A stretch of DNA of 64,000 nt. Origin: CBDCWQ01 sp965223435. GTDB lineage: Bacteria > Myxococcota > Kuafuiibacteriia > Kuafuiibacteriales > Kuafuiibacteriaceae. Location: positions 682,001 through 746,000 of the forward strand of contig CBDCWQ010000022.1 of NCBI GenBank assembly GCA_965223435.1. The letters are read 5' to 3'. The stretch's first letter is position 1. Every line of letters starts with the position of its first letter. The position numbers and the translations under genes were made by a program. Below, piece after piece: positions 39,966 through 49,493 of this stretch. The notes under the pieces were generated by a model, which had not been told where the DNA came from, searched no databases, and saw only the letters and a list, made by a program, of their open reading frames with translations.

Positions 39966-40952
39966 TTGTCCAACACAAGTTCATTCGGAGTCGAAACGCC
40001 AACACCGCGTCTCGAACAACCTCATCTTGGCACTCAGCTCGAACCTATCGTAGGCGCAAAGGCGTTTGCGGATTCTCCTCATTTCCCTTTCGGAATCGCC
40101 CAGATTCCGGAAAACGATCGCAACATGTTCAAGATCGCCGTCACCAAGGACGAAACCGATGACTATTTTTACTACCTTTGTAGCCACAACCCTGACGCGA
40201 TCAATTTTGACCCAGCCGACCCCGAAGCGCAAAGAAGGGCTTGGCAACAGCACCGACACAATCTCTATTTTCTTGAGCCCAAGAACATGATTGGGAGCAC
40301 AGTCTCGTTGTACGGTGACTTCCGACAATTTGTCCCCGAAGGTCAAAAGCCCGACCCCGCCCTGGACGGCATCCGTCCACTCCTCAGCTTCTTGTTGTAC
40401 TGCATGGTTCTTCTCCCTGTGCCCGACCAGCCAGGTCCGCCGACGCGCTTCAAGCCGGCGGGCGGCCCCTTTCAGATGCGACCGAGAACAACATCTGGGC
40501 GAGTCGGTTTTAGCGCTGAAGTTCAATTGAGAAAACCACCCCTCATGATCCCGGAGCTTACGGTCAGGTACTATTTGACCGAGGGCGGTTTGGCCGCAGA
40601 GTCAGACGTCGAGGATGACGAGTTCATCCCAGAGCCCGCCAATCTGCATGTTGCCTTCTACGTGATCCAAGAAGATGAGACATGGCCGCGGGATATTCTC
40701 TTTTTCGATCGGCGGCTCACGAAATCCTTCTTCGACCATCCGACTCCGACGGATCCGAACTTAGAAGAAAAGGTTTCGTTGCTGTTTAAGAGAACGAGCG
40801 CCCGCGGCGTGGAAGCTGATAAATTTTTCAAAGATCTCGGACCGAAGCAGGAAATCAAAGCCGTGATCGGCATCGATTTTCAGTCAGACGAATGGAGCGT
40901 TGAAGAGGGCACGTGGGCCCTCACGTCAGCACCGGTGGTGGTTAAGGATTGA
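39966..40952 (+). CDS. Hypothetical protein, possibly the frameshifted C-terminus of the upstream giant gene
   Basis: A 328-residue ORF from TTG 39966 with no SD. Its frame is open back to 39660 with no ATG, GTG or TTG in between. The upstream codons read ATASSPSDTGTDKGPP, the same Ser/Thr/Pro linker style as the end of the giant protein (TPASPENETNPENLKPSE). That suggests a frameshift joined them originally. The body has acidic, aromatic-rich sequence (KDETDDYFYYLCSHNPDAIN, WPRDILFFDRRLTKSFF, GIDFQSDEWSVEEGTWAL) of beta-rich appearance. I recognise no family. As a separate gene it would be cytoplasmic. As a continuation it would be the extreme C-terminal domain of an extracellular protein. 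It is followed by a 170-bp inverted repeat and converges with the gene ending at 41419. Confidence 0.6.
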   Translation: MSNTSSFGVETPTPRLEQPHLGTQLEPIVGAKAFADSPHFPFGIAQIPENDRNMFKIAVTKDETDDYFYYLCSHNPDAINFDPADPEAQRRAWQQHRHNLYFLEPKNMIGSTVSLYGDFRQFVPEGQKPDPALDGIRPLLSFLLYCMVLLPVPDQPGPPTRFKPAGGPFQMRPRTTSGRVGFSAEVQLRKPPLMIPELTVRYYLTEGGLAAESDVEDDEFIPEPANLHVAFYVIQEDETWPRDILFFDRRLTKSFFDHPTPTDPNLEEKVSLLFKRTSARGVEADKFFKDLGPKQEIKAVIGIDFQSDEWSVEEGTWALTSAPVVVKD

Positions 40953-41167
40953 TTGAAATCTACTCGGTCCTGGCGACAAAATTCTTGAGGGTGACACCGG
41001 CTCCACTCCAGTCATAGAGTTCGCATCCACCTCGTTCTTGTCCGACAAAGAACACGCCCTCGCGCGTCACGGCGTTGAGCGCCAGAGTACCGGCGCGACA
41101 TTTATGGTTAAGCTCATGACTGCGAGTTATCTCGCGCTTGAGCTCAATGCCCGCCGTGATCAGTTGC

Positions 41168-41337
41168 TACCGGGCCAGCGTGATATTGATCTATTCCCGC
41201 TCGGCAAGTGTCGTGCCGGATTGTCGCACGAGGAAGGCGCACATTCTCTATATGGAACTGACGAGAGCCGAAGGCGGTGCGGGAAACTGGTGCGACAATC
41301 GCCAGCGAGAATGGGTCAATATCACGCTGGCCCGGTA
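41168..41337. repeat. Large imperfect inverted repeat between convergent genes
   Basis: The outer arms 41168-41189 and 41316-41337 are perfect 22-bp complements (TACCGGGCCAGCGTGATATT.. and its reverse). A second complementary pair, 41219-41229 with 41290-41300 (GATTGTCGCAC), lies inside, and partly matching sequence connects them. The whole could fold into one long hairpin of about 170 nt on either strand. It sits in the ~465-bp gap between the stop at 40952 and the stop at 41419. No other gene was found in that gap, although short shadow ORFs read through both arms. Candidates are a bidirectional termination or RNA-stabilising structure, or a MITE/REP-like element. Confidence 0.7.
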
Positions 41338-41418
41338 CTAGGGTTTTGATTCCTAGGTCTGGGTTCATCGACGAAGACACGGGTCGAAAAGCGACCCACG
41401 CGCCCTCTGTCAAGGTGC

Positions 41419-44400
41419 TCAGCGGTCCCGGTCTCGGCAGCTATCGTATCCGCCGACGGAGAAAATCATTCCCTGAAGGACCTGGCTCGCGCCCTTCCAG
41501 TAACCGGAACCTTCGCCGATGACGCTTGCCCAATTGTCGTATAGCGACGGGTCGTTGTGGGCATCTTTGGTGATGTCACAAAGACCGATGGACGGGTCGA
41601 GCTCTTGTGCCAAGAAGAGAAGCGACAAGGTGTGGGGTTTGTTCAGGGCCCACAGTGCGGTGCGGTTGTCGCCGTCTTTGCCCAATTGACAAGAGCTCAC
41701 GCGATCGCCACCACCGGCGAGGGTGCACTGCAAACTCGAAGCAAAGGGCTTGTCGATGGCAATAGAGGCTCGATCGGACTCCTTTTGGAGGCCGTACTCG
41801 TAGTAAACAGTGCCGAGCTTCACCAGACTGTCCTTGAGCGGTCCGGCGGTATCGCCGAAACTTCGATAGTATCGGTGGAAAAATGCGTAGTGCATCGAGT
41901 TCACCATAAACTGCTGTACACCGCTGCATTGGCCTCGCGGAATATCGTCGAGGCAAACCACACCCGCTCGGATATTCTCTTCAATCAGCTCCCCGACAAC
42001 TTCGTGGAGCCGGGACAAACATGCCTGTCCTGCTGAACCAGGAACAAACTGGGCGCAGTTCATCAGCATCTCGAAGTGTTGAAGGACCTGTCTCGTGGGA
42101 ACCACGTAGTTCACGAAACGCTCTCGGCTTTCCTGCTGGGCCCGGGGAATGTTGTAGCGTCGAATCACCGTGGCCCCAGCCTGCATAAACCGATCGCGAA
42201 GGGTGACTGAGGGCCGCACCAAATACGCAAGATACATACCTCGGTTGTAGGCGTAGTCCGACGAACCCTTGCCGCTGCGGTGCCACTGCCCCTCGCCGGT
42301 TCCTCCGGAGGTCACGGCAAAACCGGACGAGATGCCATGGTCCCAATCTCCGGTGTTGTAGTAGGCGGAATACATCTGGAGCCAACTTGCAGGCAGTGCC
42401 ATTTCCCAAGCCCATTTTGGATCTCCGGACCGGAAATATTCGAGTAGCTCGGCGCCGGAGGGGTTCCAGTAGTTCATCTTGGCATCGTTTTCGTAGGGGT
42501 TCTTGCGGTCGATCAAGTACCGATCGAAGACGGTATCGGGCCATAACTGCGTACCGTACGTCTTGGCACGGTCCCATTGGCCGCCCGGTCGAACCGTATC
42601 GTCATGAAGCTGATTGAGCGCTTTGAGATACTCGCTTTTGACGAGTGTCTCCTGGCCTGAACCCAGGTTGGGCAACACCTTTGTCCAGTTCACATGCGCA
42701 CGGGTCGTTCCCACGAGCAGCCCGCGCTCCAGGGCTTGGGCGGTTTGCGAACGCGTCAATTCCTGCTGCAAAAGCGAAGTTTCGGTTCGAATGTTGATCC
42801 GCGCCTGATTCCAAATACCAACCGCTTCGCCTACCGGAAGCTTTTCGCTGATGAACAACAATTCGAGGGTGCGATTCCCCGAACGCAGTCCTTGAGGCTC
42901 ACGGTAACGCATCCACGGCATTTGGGCCGAGGCCACCAAACCGTTATCGCCGATGGCGATCACCGGGCGCTCAAAGAACTCACTTTGTTCCTGTACGCTA
43001 CCCGTGAGGGTCATTCGAGCGCGCCGTCGCCAGGGAGAACCACCGCCCTTGCGTTGCTCCACCACAAGTTTCTGGTTGCCGTTTCGTTGGACCAGCGTCA
43101 TCGGACCAGAGCCGCCAACCCAAGTCTTGAAGTTGCCTTTGAAGTCGAGCGGAAACACCCAAGCGACTTCTTGAACCTCGACCAACTCATCGGTCCACGG
43201 GGGGGACGCACCGGTTCCGCACTCATTGCGATATTGAAACTGAAGCTCGATGTCCCGTCGCCCGCGGAAGAAAGTCATCACACTGGTGAATCCGCAACCC
43301 TGGTATCCGCTACGCGCGCACATGGTGGTCGCATTGGGCCCGACAAAATGACCCTTTTGTTGCACCACGACCCTGACCGGACCAGCCTCCAGGATTCGAA
43401 AGGTTCCTTCATCAACCGAAACTGCGCCTGGCGTCTTGCGGTCCAGGACCATGCCATCGAGCATGACCAGCCGAGGGCCCGCGTGGGGCTTGCCAGAGTA
43501 GATTCGCTTTTTGCCTCCACCAATGGTGGTCACTTCGATGGAGGTCACCAACGCCGCATCGTCAGGGTCAAGCTGAAAGGTGGCGACGCCGGTGTCCACG
43601 CGGTAACCGTCGCCATTTTTGACGATCATGCTTTTGGACGGATCGGCCGAACTTGCCTTTTTGTACCAGCGAAGCTCATATCCGGTGGTTTTGCCCGCAC
43701 CCACCGAAGCCGGAATCACAACCTGCACCCACTGAATGGCCTTTTTGGGGTCATCGACCCGTCCGTTCCAGCGTGCGAGAACCTGAAATTGAGAAGGAAC
43801 AATCACTTCTCCTGGGCCCACCACCACCAGCCCCTGAGTGCTCAGCAACCCTTTCCGCAACGGAATCCCCGAAAACGCCACCTCGTCGCTGTCCACCTTC
43901 CCACTGTTGCGGACTTCGAGACAGCCGATACGCTGGTAGTCGCCCGATGCCTTGCCCAAACTTTCGGACACCTCACCTCGGAGGCAATCGCCGTTCCCCG
44001 GCGGTAAAACACTCCACGTTGGGGGGCCGGGCTTGCCGACCGGTACAGGCGGGCCCGGATCTTGCGCAACCGAATCCGGCAGCCGACCCGACGGAGGCGC
44101 AGGCGACGGTGCCGGGACGGGCGCAGGCGACGGTGCCGGGACAGGCGCAGGCGGCGGGCTCTCACGGGGTTCTTCTTGGCCGGGAAGCGCCACTGGAGGA
44201 TCAATGGACGGCTTGGGGGGTGGCCTGGGAGCCGCCTTCGGCCCGTCCCATTCGGGACCATCGCTGTTGGTCCAACCCGAGTAGAGATAGCACACGCGCT
44301 TTGAGCGCGCTTTGGTGTTGACGATGCAGACGGCCAACTTATTGGGCCCCTCAGGCATGACCATCCGGTATACAAAGGAATTGCGGGGGTCGTAGCACCC

Positions 44401-46020
44401 GGCTCGTGTCACCCGGGTGCTCCCGTTCGTGGCCACAAAAGCGTTCGTGCCGGTTTGTTTTGCAAATTGAACGTAGTCGGGTGAATCGCCCCACGTCTGA
44501 TAGAACTCATAGTCGATAAACTGGTCGTAGTTCCGCTTGCACCCCGTCCCACCGACGGAGTGGTCAAACAGAAACTCGAGGTAATTTTTGCCCAACGCGT
44601 CGTCTCCATTCCAGAAGACTGTGGGCTCGAAGCGAATTGTTTCCCCGGCCGCAAGGGTGTAGGTACTGGCCGGCAGCGTTCCTTGAGAGCGCGCCGCTTC
44701 CGCGCGGTAGGCGGCCACGCCGTCCGCAAAAGGAGAAGGCGCGCCCGGGGCGACCGGCTGCTGTCCACCACCGGGCTGGTTTGGCGATGGCGACGGTGCC
44801 GATGGTGGTGAACCGGGATCAGCGGTACCGGCGGTCGAGACCTGGTACACTTGGCAATGGCGGCTGTTGCCGTTATTCTTTAACCGACGGACACACACCG
44901 CCACCTTGTTGAATCCAGTGGGCATTTTGATTCGGTAAACGAAACTTCCCCTTGGATCATAACAGCCGGAACGATTGAACATTGTACTACCGTTTTCGAA
45001 CTGGGCCGGTCGCTCTCCAGCTTGGCTTCCAAACTGCGTGTAGCCGGTCGATCCCGAAGGGGCTTGATAAAATTCATAGCCGACGTAATCGTCGTACTCA
45101 TCAGAGCACGTGCCACCGCCGATCGTATGGTCAAACAGAAACTCAACAAAGTCGGTGCCCACCGATCGATCGCCATTCCAGAAGTCCGTGGGAACAAATC
45201 GCATGTCCTCATCGCTCTTGAGCCTATAGTTGCTTTTGGGTAGACGCCCACCGGACTTCGCTTGTTCTTGGTCGTAGTCGATCATCCCCTCAACAAACAC
45301 CGGGTCTCGATCCTCTTCTTGGATGGGCTCAACCGGTGGTGCTGGAGCGGCGGGGGTGTCTACCACCGGATCCTGAGCTTCGTCGCGCGTCTTGACCAAG
45401 ATCGCTTGGCAGTACCTTCGAGAGCGAGGATTTCGGTGAGACACACAGACGGCCAGTTTATTAAAACCCGGTGCCATTTTCATGCGGTAGACAAAAAGAC
45501 TCTTGGGATCAAAACACCCCCCGCGCGTGTACTCTTCGCTTCCATTGTTAAAGTAGGGCTTCTCTTCGGCGTACTGCGATCCAAAACGACGATACTGATC
45601 GGTGCCCGCTTTCGCTTGATAAAAATCGTAACGCACAAACCCGCGGTACCGATCGTTGCATGCAGAGCCGCCGAGGGTGTGGTCGAACAAAAAGTCAACG
45701 TGGTCGCGCCCTCTCGATTCGTCGCCCGCGTAAAAATCGGTGGGGAAAAATCGAACCCGAGCACCCGCGGGAAGTTTGTAGGTGCTCTTCGGAAGCGTTC
45801 CCCGGGAAAGACGACGCTCTTGTTCGTAATCGATGGGCCCCTCTTCAAGAACCGAGTTGGCGGCAGCGTCTGCCCCAAGACCCTGCCGATCCACAGTGAG
45901 GTTCTCTTCGGAAGTGCTGTCCGCGCCACCGAGGCATCCGCTCAGAAGGAATAGAAGGGGAAGAAGACCCTTACAGCGAACGTTAAGCGGAAACGCGTAA
46001 GTTTTGTAGTCAGGCATCAT
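41419..46020 (-). CDS. PcRGLX/YetA-like lyase lipoprotein with three N-terminal Cys repeats
   Basis: About 1533 residues from ATG 46020 (SD-like GGAAAG just upstream). MMPDYKTYAFPLNVRCKG then LLPLLFLLSGC is a lipoprotein leader. The upstream 46 codons to 46158 are not needed. Three ~180-residue units follow (~63, 247 and 433). Each carries LPxSxYxL, (R/F)xPTxFxxGD, VEFLFDHTxGGxxC, Y(D/E)FYQ, FxNGSxxxxRxGCxDPxxSFVYR and NKxAVCV. A Pro-rich linker (PVPAPSPAP repeats, ~605-660) leads to a ~850-residue C-terminal part. There IPLRKG, PSQFQVLARWNG, AIQWVQVVIPASV and FRILEAGPVRVVVQ fit the RIFT-barrel and central domains of PcRGLX/YetA (polysaccharide lyase family 40-type, exo-rhamnogalacturonan lyase). 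VNSMHYAFFHRYYR and DNRTALWALNKPHTLSLLFL fit its alpha/alpha C-terminal domain. Lyase activity is inferred from the family. The three repeats are not recognised. Confidence 0.8.
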   Translation of the reverse strand: MMPDYKTYAFPLNVRCKGLLPLLFLLSGCLGGADSTSEENLTVDRQGLGADAAANSVLEEGPIDYEQERRLSRGTLPKSTYKLPAGARVRFFPTDFYAGDESRGRDHVDFLFDHTLGGSACNDRYRGFVRYDFYQAKAGTDQYRRFGSQYAEEKPYFNNGSEEYTRGGCFDPKSLFVYRMKMAPGFNKLAVCVSHRNPRSRRYCQAILVKTRDEAQDPVVDTPAAPAPPVEPIQEEDRDPVFVEGMIDYDQEQAKSGGRLPKSNYRLKSDEDMRFVPTDFWNGDRSVGTDFVEFLFDHTIGGGTCSDEYDDYVGYEFYQAPSGSTGYTQFGSQAGERPAQFENGSTMFNRSGCYDPRGSFVYRIKMPTGFNKVAVCVRRLKNNGNSRHCQVYQVSTAGTADPGSPPSAPSPSPNQPGGGQQPVAPGAPSPFADGVAAYRAEAARSQGTLPASTYTLAAGETIRFEPTVFWNGDDALGKNYLEFLFDHSVGGTGCKRNYDQFIDYEFYQTWGDSPDYVQFAKQTGTNAFVATNGSTRVTRAGCYDPRNSFVYRMVMPEGPNKLAVCIVNTKARSKRVCYLYSGWTNSDGPEWDGPKAAPRPPPKPSIDPPVALPGQEEPRESPPPAPVPAPSPAPVPAPSPAPPSGRLPDSVAQDPGPPVPVGKPGPPTWSVLPPGNGDCLRGEVSESLGKASGDYQRIGCLEVRNSGKVDSDEVAFSGIPLRKGLLSTQGLVVVGPGEVIVPSQFQVLARWNGRVDDPKKAIQWVQVVIPASVGAGKTTGYELRWYKKASSADPSKSMIVKNGDGYRVDTGVATFQLDPDDAALVTSIEVTTIGGGKKRIYSGKPHAGPRLVMLDGMVLDRKTPGAVSVDEGTFRILEAGPVRVVVQQKGHFVGPNATTMCARSGYQGCGFTSVMTFFRGRRDIELQFQYRNECGTGASPPWTDELVEVQEVAWVFPLDFKGNFKTWVGGSGPMTLVQRNGNQKLVVEQRKGGGSPWRRRARMTLTGSVQEQSEFFERPVIAIGDNGLVASAQMPWMRYREPQGLRSGNRTLELLFISEKLPVGEAVGIWNQARINIRTETSLLQQELTRSQTAQALERGLLVGTTRAHVNWTKVLPNLGSGQETLVKSEYLKALNQLHDDTVRPGGQWDRAKTYGTQLWPDTVFDRYLIDRKNPYENDAKMNYWNPSGAELLEYFRSGDPKWAWEMALPASWLQMYSAYYNTGDWDHGISSGFAVTSGGTGEGQWHRSGKGSSDYAYNRGMYLAYLVRPSVTLRDRFMQAGATVIRRYNIPRAQQESRERFVNYVVPTRQVLQHFEMLMNCAQFVPGSAGQACLSRLHEVVGELIEENIRAGVVCLDDIPRGQCSGVQQFMVNSMHYAFFHRYYRSFGDTAGPLKDSLVKLGTVYYEYGLQKESDRASIAIDKPFASSLQCTLAGGGDRVSSCQLGKDGDNRTALWALNKPHTLSLLFLAQELDPSIGLCDITKDAHNDPSLYDNWASVIGEGSGYWKGASQVLQGMIFSVGGYDSCRDRDR

Positions 46021-46792
46021 ATACTTTCCAAATCCGATCAGGTTCATATCGAGCGTGGTCTGCTGGTGCCGCACTTCCAGGCTGGCAAGCCGGCTAGGAC
46101 CGTTGAAAGAGCGTGGTTGTTTGTAGACTAGTGGACTCACCTTCGCAAGTGCCCACACGCCATCCTTGGCGATTTCACCCAGCGTATCGCTCCTGGGTCA
46201 CGACGGGCGTCGACTCCGTGCGTCATTGATTTGACTCTTTTAGAGTTCTCGACGGAAATGCCTATCGGGCAAGCGTCGTACACGCCCTGAAACCCTCGCA
46301 ATATTGGTTTCGGACCGCCCCAACCCAATCCGAGAAAAACCGCAGGCAACATTGCTCCCAAAGCCCCCGAAAACGGTTGACAACAATCGTAGCAAAAGAA
46401 ATTGCACTTTCGCATGCGGAGCAGTCCGCGACATTCGTGTCACACTCAACACGCATCGACGAAACAAAGGCCTCTATTTTTGAGCCCGGTGCTCCGAAAG
46501 TCCTAGGAGTTCCACCGGATAGACATCACCAGGGCCGCACTGTAAACCGAGCCGGCCGGGCCCAACAGAGTCGCGAATACGCATGCTTTAAACGGGTGCC
46601 GCTCGTCGAAATCATGGCCTTCGGCGTATTGTTCGAAAACAGCACGAAATGATTCATTTGAAGGACACATATATCTCACACTATTCATCATTGAGCCATA
46701 AGAAATCTTTCTTGAGAGCATTGTGTTCAGCGGCGCCGTGGCCCTAAACTTCGTGCGCTCACCGTCATTCTTCCAACACCCATGGGTCCCCA
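46021..46792. other. Divergent intergenic region between the two YetA-like genes
   Basis: About 770 bp between head-to-head paralogs. No convincing gene was seen. A weak sigma70-like pair for the rightward gene is TTGAAG (46658-46663), 17 nt, CTATTC (46681-46686). The long shared upstream region suggests co-regulation of the two lipoproteins, but no operator-like palindrome was identified. Confidence 0.35.
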
Positions 46793-49462
46793 ATGCTTTC
46801 GTGCGCTTTGAACTTCGCGCTCGCCTTCAGTCTCGTCGGATGCAGCCACGTCCCGGGGCCCAAGCCCCTAGGCAAAACAACGAACCCAAATCGTTCGCTT
46901 TGTGATGAAGCCGCTCGGGCGGCACGGGCCCGGAATCCTACGTCCTTTCAACAAATCGCTTGCCTCCACATCCCAAACGACACGGAATTCCCGAGAAGAG
47001 AAGTCGCCTACTCCAGTATTCCCCTGAGACGCGGACGGCTGCGCACCCTGAAAAACCTGAGCATCATCGGCTCAAAGGGAGAAACCATCCCCGCTCAGTT
47101 CAAGGTGATCGCCCGCTGGAACGGGGTCGTCGACGACCCCAACCGCTCGATCCAATGGCTGCAAGTGACGGTCCCCGCTTCAATAGAACCCCGTGGGTCC
47201 CTGAGCTACCTGCTGGCGCGACATACACGCGCCAAGCCGGCCCCCTCACCCATCGTCCGGGTGGAAGGCAACCGCTCGGCATTCATTGTGCACACCGGGG
47301 TCGCACGATTCACACTCCTACCGACCCTACCTGGCCTCCTAAGTGTCATCGAAGTGACAGTAGGAAAACAAACCCGAACGATTTTCAAACACCGCCCGGG
47401 CGCGGGCCCCAGACTCGTGCTCTCGAACCGCACGATCCTCGACACCCGAACCCCCGACACCATCCAGATTGATCCAAACGGTTTTCGGATCATCGAAGCC
47501 GGGCCCGTCAGGGCCGTCGTTCAACAGAAGGGACACTTCGTGGGCAAAGGGGAAACAACGCTTTGCCCGGGTCACCGGTACCCAAGGTTCGGCTTCACCG
47601 TCGAAATGAGCTTCACCCGCATGAGCGCCGATGTCGGCCTTCGTTTTCACTTCCGCAACGAATGCGGAAGCGCACTCAGAGCGCCCTGGACCGACGAGCA
47701 CCAAACCGTCTCTGAAGTCGCTTTTCGTATCCCGATGAATGTCGGCAAGACCCCTGTCGCATGGAGTGGAGGCTCTGGACCCATCAAACCAAACCGCGTC
47801 AGCCGCGCGGGAACGGTTCGCGTTGAACAGCGCAAGGGCCAAGGAACACCATGGAAACGAAGCGCCGCCATCACCGTAAACCAGAAGATACAAGAAGAAG
47901 CAGAATTCTTCGAAAACCCGGTGGTCGCTGTTTTAGGCCAAAATCTGACGGTGTCGGCACAAATGCCCTGGATGCGCTACCGCGAACCCCAGGCCATCCA
48001 GCTTACCGATGGGGCGCTCGAATTTGTGTTTGTCAGCGAACCTCTGGTCATCGGCGAAGCGAAGGGCATCTGGAATCTCGGACGTCTCAATATCAGACCA
48101 AACATGAACGCTGCCGCCTTCGAAACCCTAAGAGACATGACGCAGGTTTCGCTTGAGCGGGGTCTGTTGCCCACCCGCCCCCTACCCGCCCTGAACCAGA
48201 CTAAGGTCTTGCCAAATCTTGGAACCCGCGCACCCTCGCTGCTCAAAACCCAATACCGAAACGCCCTTCACACCCTCCATGAAGACACCGTGCGCCCGCG
48301 CGGCCAATGGGCGCGCGCCAAGACCTTTGGGAGCCAACTGTGGCCCGAGACGATCTTCGATCGCTATGCCGTGGACAACGCCAATCCCTATGAGCATGGC
48401 GCGCGTATGAACTACTGGAACCCCACGGGCTTGGAGCTTTTGGAATTTTTCCGTTCCGGTGAACCCAAATGGGCGTGGGACATGGCTCTGCCAGGGAGTT
48501 GGCTTCAGATGTTCACCGCGTACTACAACATCGGTGATCACACCCACGGCTCCACCAATGGTTTTGCAGTCAGTTCTGGCGGTCAGGGCGAAGGCCAATG
48601 GCACCGCAGCGGACAGGGTTCTTCGGACTACAGCTACAACCAAGGCATGTTCCTCGCTTATCTTCTGAGGCCCTCGGCGACACTCCTGGACCGTTTTCGC
48701 CAAGCAGGAATCACCGTCCTCAACCGCTACAACGTGCCAAGAAACAAAGAAGCGATACGAGAAAACGCGTACACTCAGATTCGCCCAACCCGCCAGGTCT
48801 TGCAGCATCTTGAGATGCTGATGAACTGTGCCCGCTTCGTGCCCAAAGAAACCGGTGCCCAATGCCAAAACAAACTCAAAACCTTTCTCACCGAGCTGCT
48901 CGAAGACAACCTTCAAGCGGGATTTATGTGTACCCAGGATATCCCATCAAAAAAGCACTGCCATGGGCCGCAACAGTTCATGATCAACTCGATGCACTAC
49001 GCGTTTTTTCATCGCTACTACAGGGATTTTGAGGATCCGACCGGTCGTCTAAAAAGGGCGCTCGCAAGAATTGTAAAAACCTACTACGTCTACGGCCTCA
49101 AGAAACAACGTGACGGCCGGTCTATCGACTTGGCTTCGCCTTTCGCATCCAGACTCGATTGCACCCTCAAAAATGGGGGAAAAGATGTGGCCCATTGCTC
49201 TATGGGAAAGGACAGCGACAACCGAACCGCGCTGTGGAACCAAAACAAACCGCACACCCTCAGCCTACTTTTCTTAGGACACGAACTCGCGCCCAAGATG
49301 GCTTTGTGCAAGCTTACAAAAAAGGCCTTTGACGACCAGGGCCTGTACAAAAACTGGAGCGGTGGGCTTAAACAAAAGGTCGGATACTGGAAGGGCGCCA
49401 ACCAAATGCTCCAGGGGATCGTTTTTGCGGTAGGAGGCTACGACCATTGCGAGGACCCCTAA
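46793..49462 (+). CDS. PcRGLX/YetA-like lyase lipoprotein (short paralog)
   Basis: 889 residues from ATG 46793. The leader MLSCALNFALAFSLVGC is a lipobox signal. It aligns along its whole length with the C-terminal ~850 residues of the divergent gene at 41419-46020. Shared blocks include SIPLRRG; PAQFKVIARWNGVVDDP; SIQWLQVTVPASIE; FRIIEAGPVRAVVQQKGHFV; SAQMPWMRYREPQA; TKVLPNLG; WNPTGLELLEFFRSGEPKWAW; SGGQGEGQWHRSGQGSSDY; INSMHYAFFHRYYRDF; DNRTALWNQNKPHTLSLLFL. It lacks the three N-terminal Cys repeats of the partner. The RIFT-barrel start (IPLRRG..QFKVIARWNG..SIQWLQV) matches the PcRGLX/YetA family, which acts on pectic rhamnogalacturonan-type glycans. The substrate here is unknown. It is followed after 31 bp by the VanZ gene, probably in one operon. 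Confidence 0.82.
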   Translation: MLSCALNFALAFSLVGCSHVPGPKPLGKTTNPNRSLCDEAARAARARNPTSFQQIACLHIPNDTEFPRREVAYSSIPLRRGRLRTLKNLSIIGSKGETIPAQFKVIARWNGVVDDPNRSIQWLQVTVPASIEPRGSLSYLLARHTRAKPAPSPIVRVEGNRSAFIVHTGVARFTLLPTLPGLLSVIEVTVGKQTRTIFKHRPGAGPRLVLSNRTILDTRTPDTIQIDPNGFRIIEAGPVRAVVQQKGHFVGKGETTLCPGHRYPRFGFTVEMSFTRMSADVGLRFHFRNECGSALRAPWTDEHQTVSEVAFRIPMNVGKTPVAWSGGSGPIKPNRVSRAGTVRVEQRKGQGTPWKRSAAITVNQKIQEEAEFFENPVVAVLGQNLTVSAQMPWMRYREPQAIQLTDGALEFVFVSEPLVIGEAKGIWNLGRLNIRPNMNAAAFETLRDMTQVSLERGLLPTRPLPALNQTKVLPNLGTRAPSLLKTQYRNALHTLHEDTVRPRGQWARAKTFGSQLWPETIFDRYAVDNANPYEHGARMNYWNPTGLELLEFFRSGEPKWAWDMALPGSWLQMFTAYYNIGDHTHGSTNGFAVSSGGQGEGQWHRSGQGSSDYSYNQGMFLAYLLRPSATLLDRFRQAGITVLNRYNVPRNKEAIRENAYTQIRPTRQVLQHLEMLMNCARFVPKETGAQCQNKLKTFLTELLEDNLQAGFMCTQDIPSKKHCHGPQQFMINSMHYAFFHRYYRDFEDPTGRLKRALARIVKTYYVYGLKKQRDGRSIDLASPFASRLDCTLKNGGKDVAHCSMGKDSDNRTALWNQNKPHTLSLLFLGHELAPKMALCKLTKKAFDDQGLYKNWSGGLKQKVGYWKGANQMLQGIVFAVGGYDHCEDP

Positions 49463-49493
49463 ATTTCGCTTCGTACCCGCCAAAGAGGACCAC

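Noticed and set aside
41168..41337. Integron attC site
   Set aside because: The palindrome is long and lacks a visible GTTRRRY/RYYYAAC core pair. There is no integrase gene and no cassette-like array of small ORFs.
42694..44007. 437-residue plus-strand ORF
   Set aside because: Antisense to the YetA-like lyase region, which is conserved with the divergent paralog.
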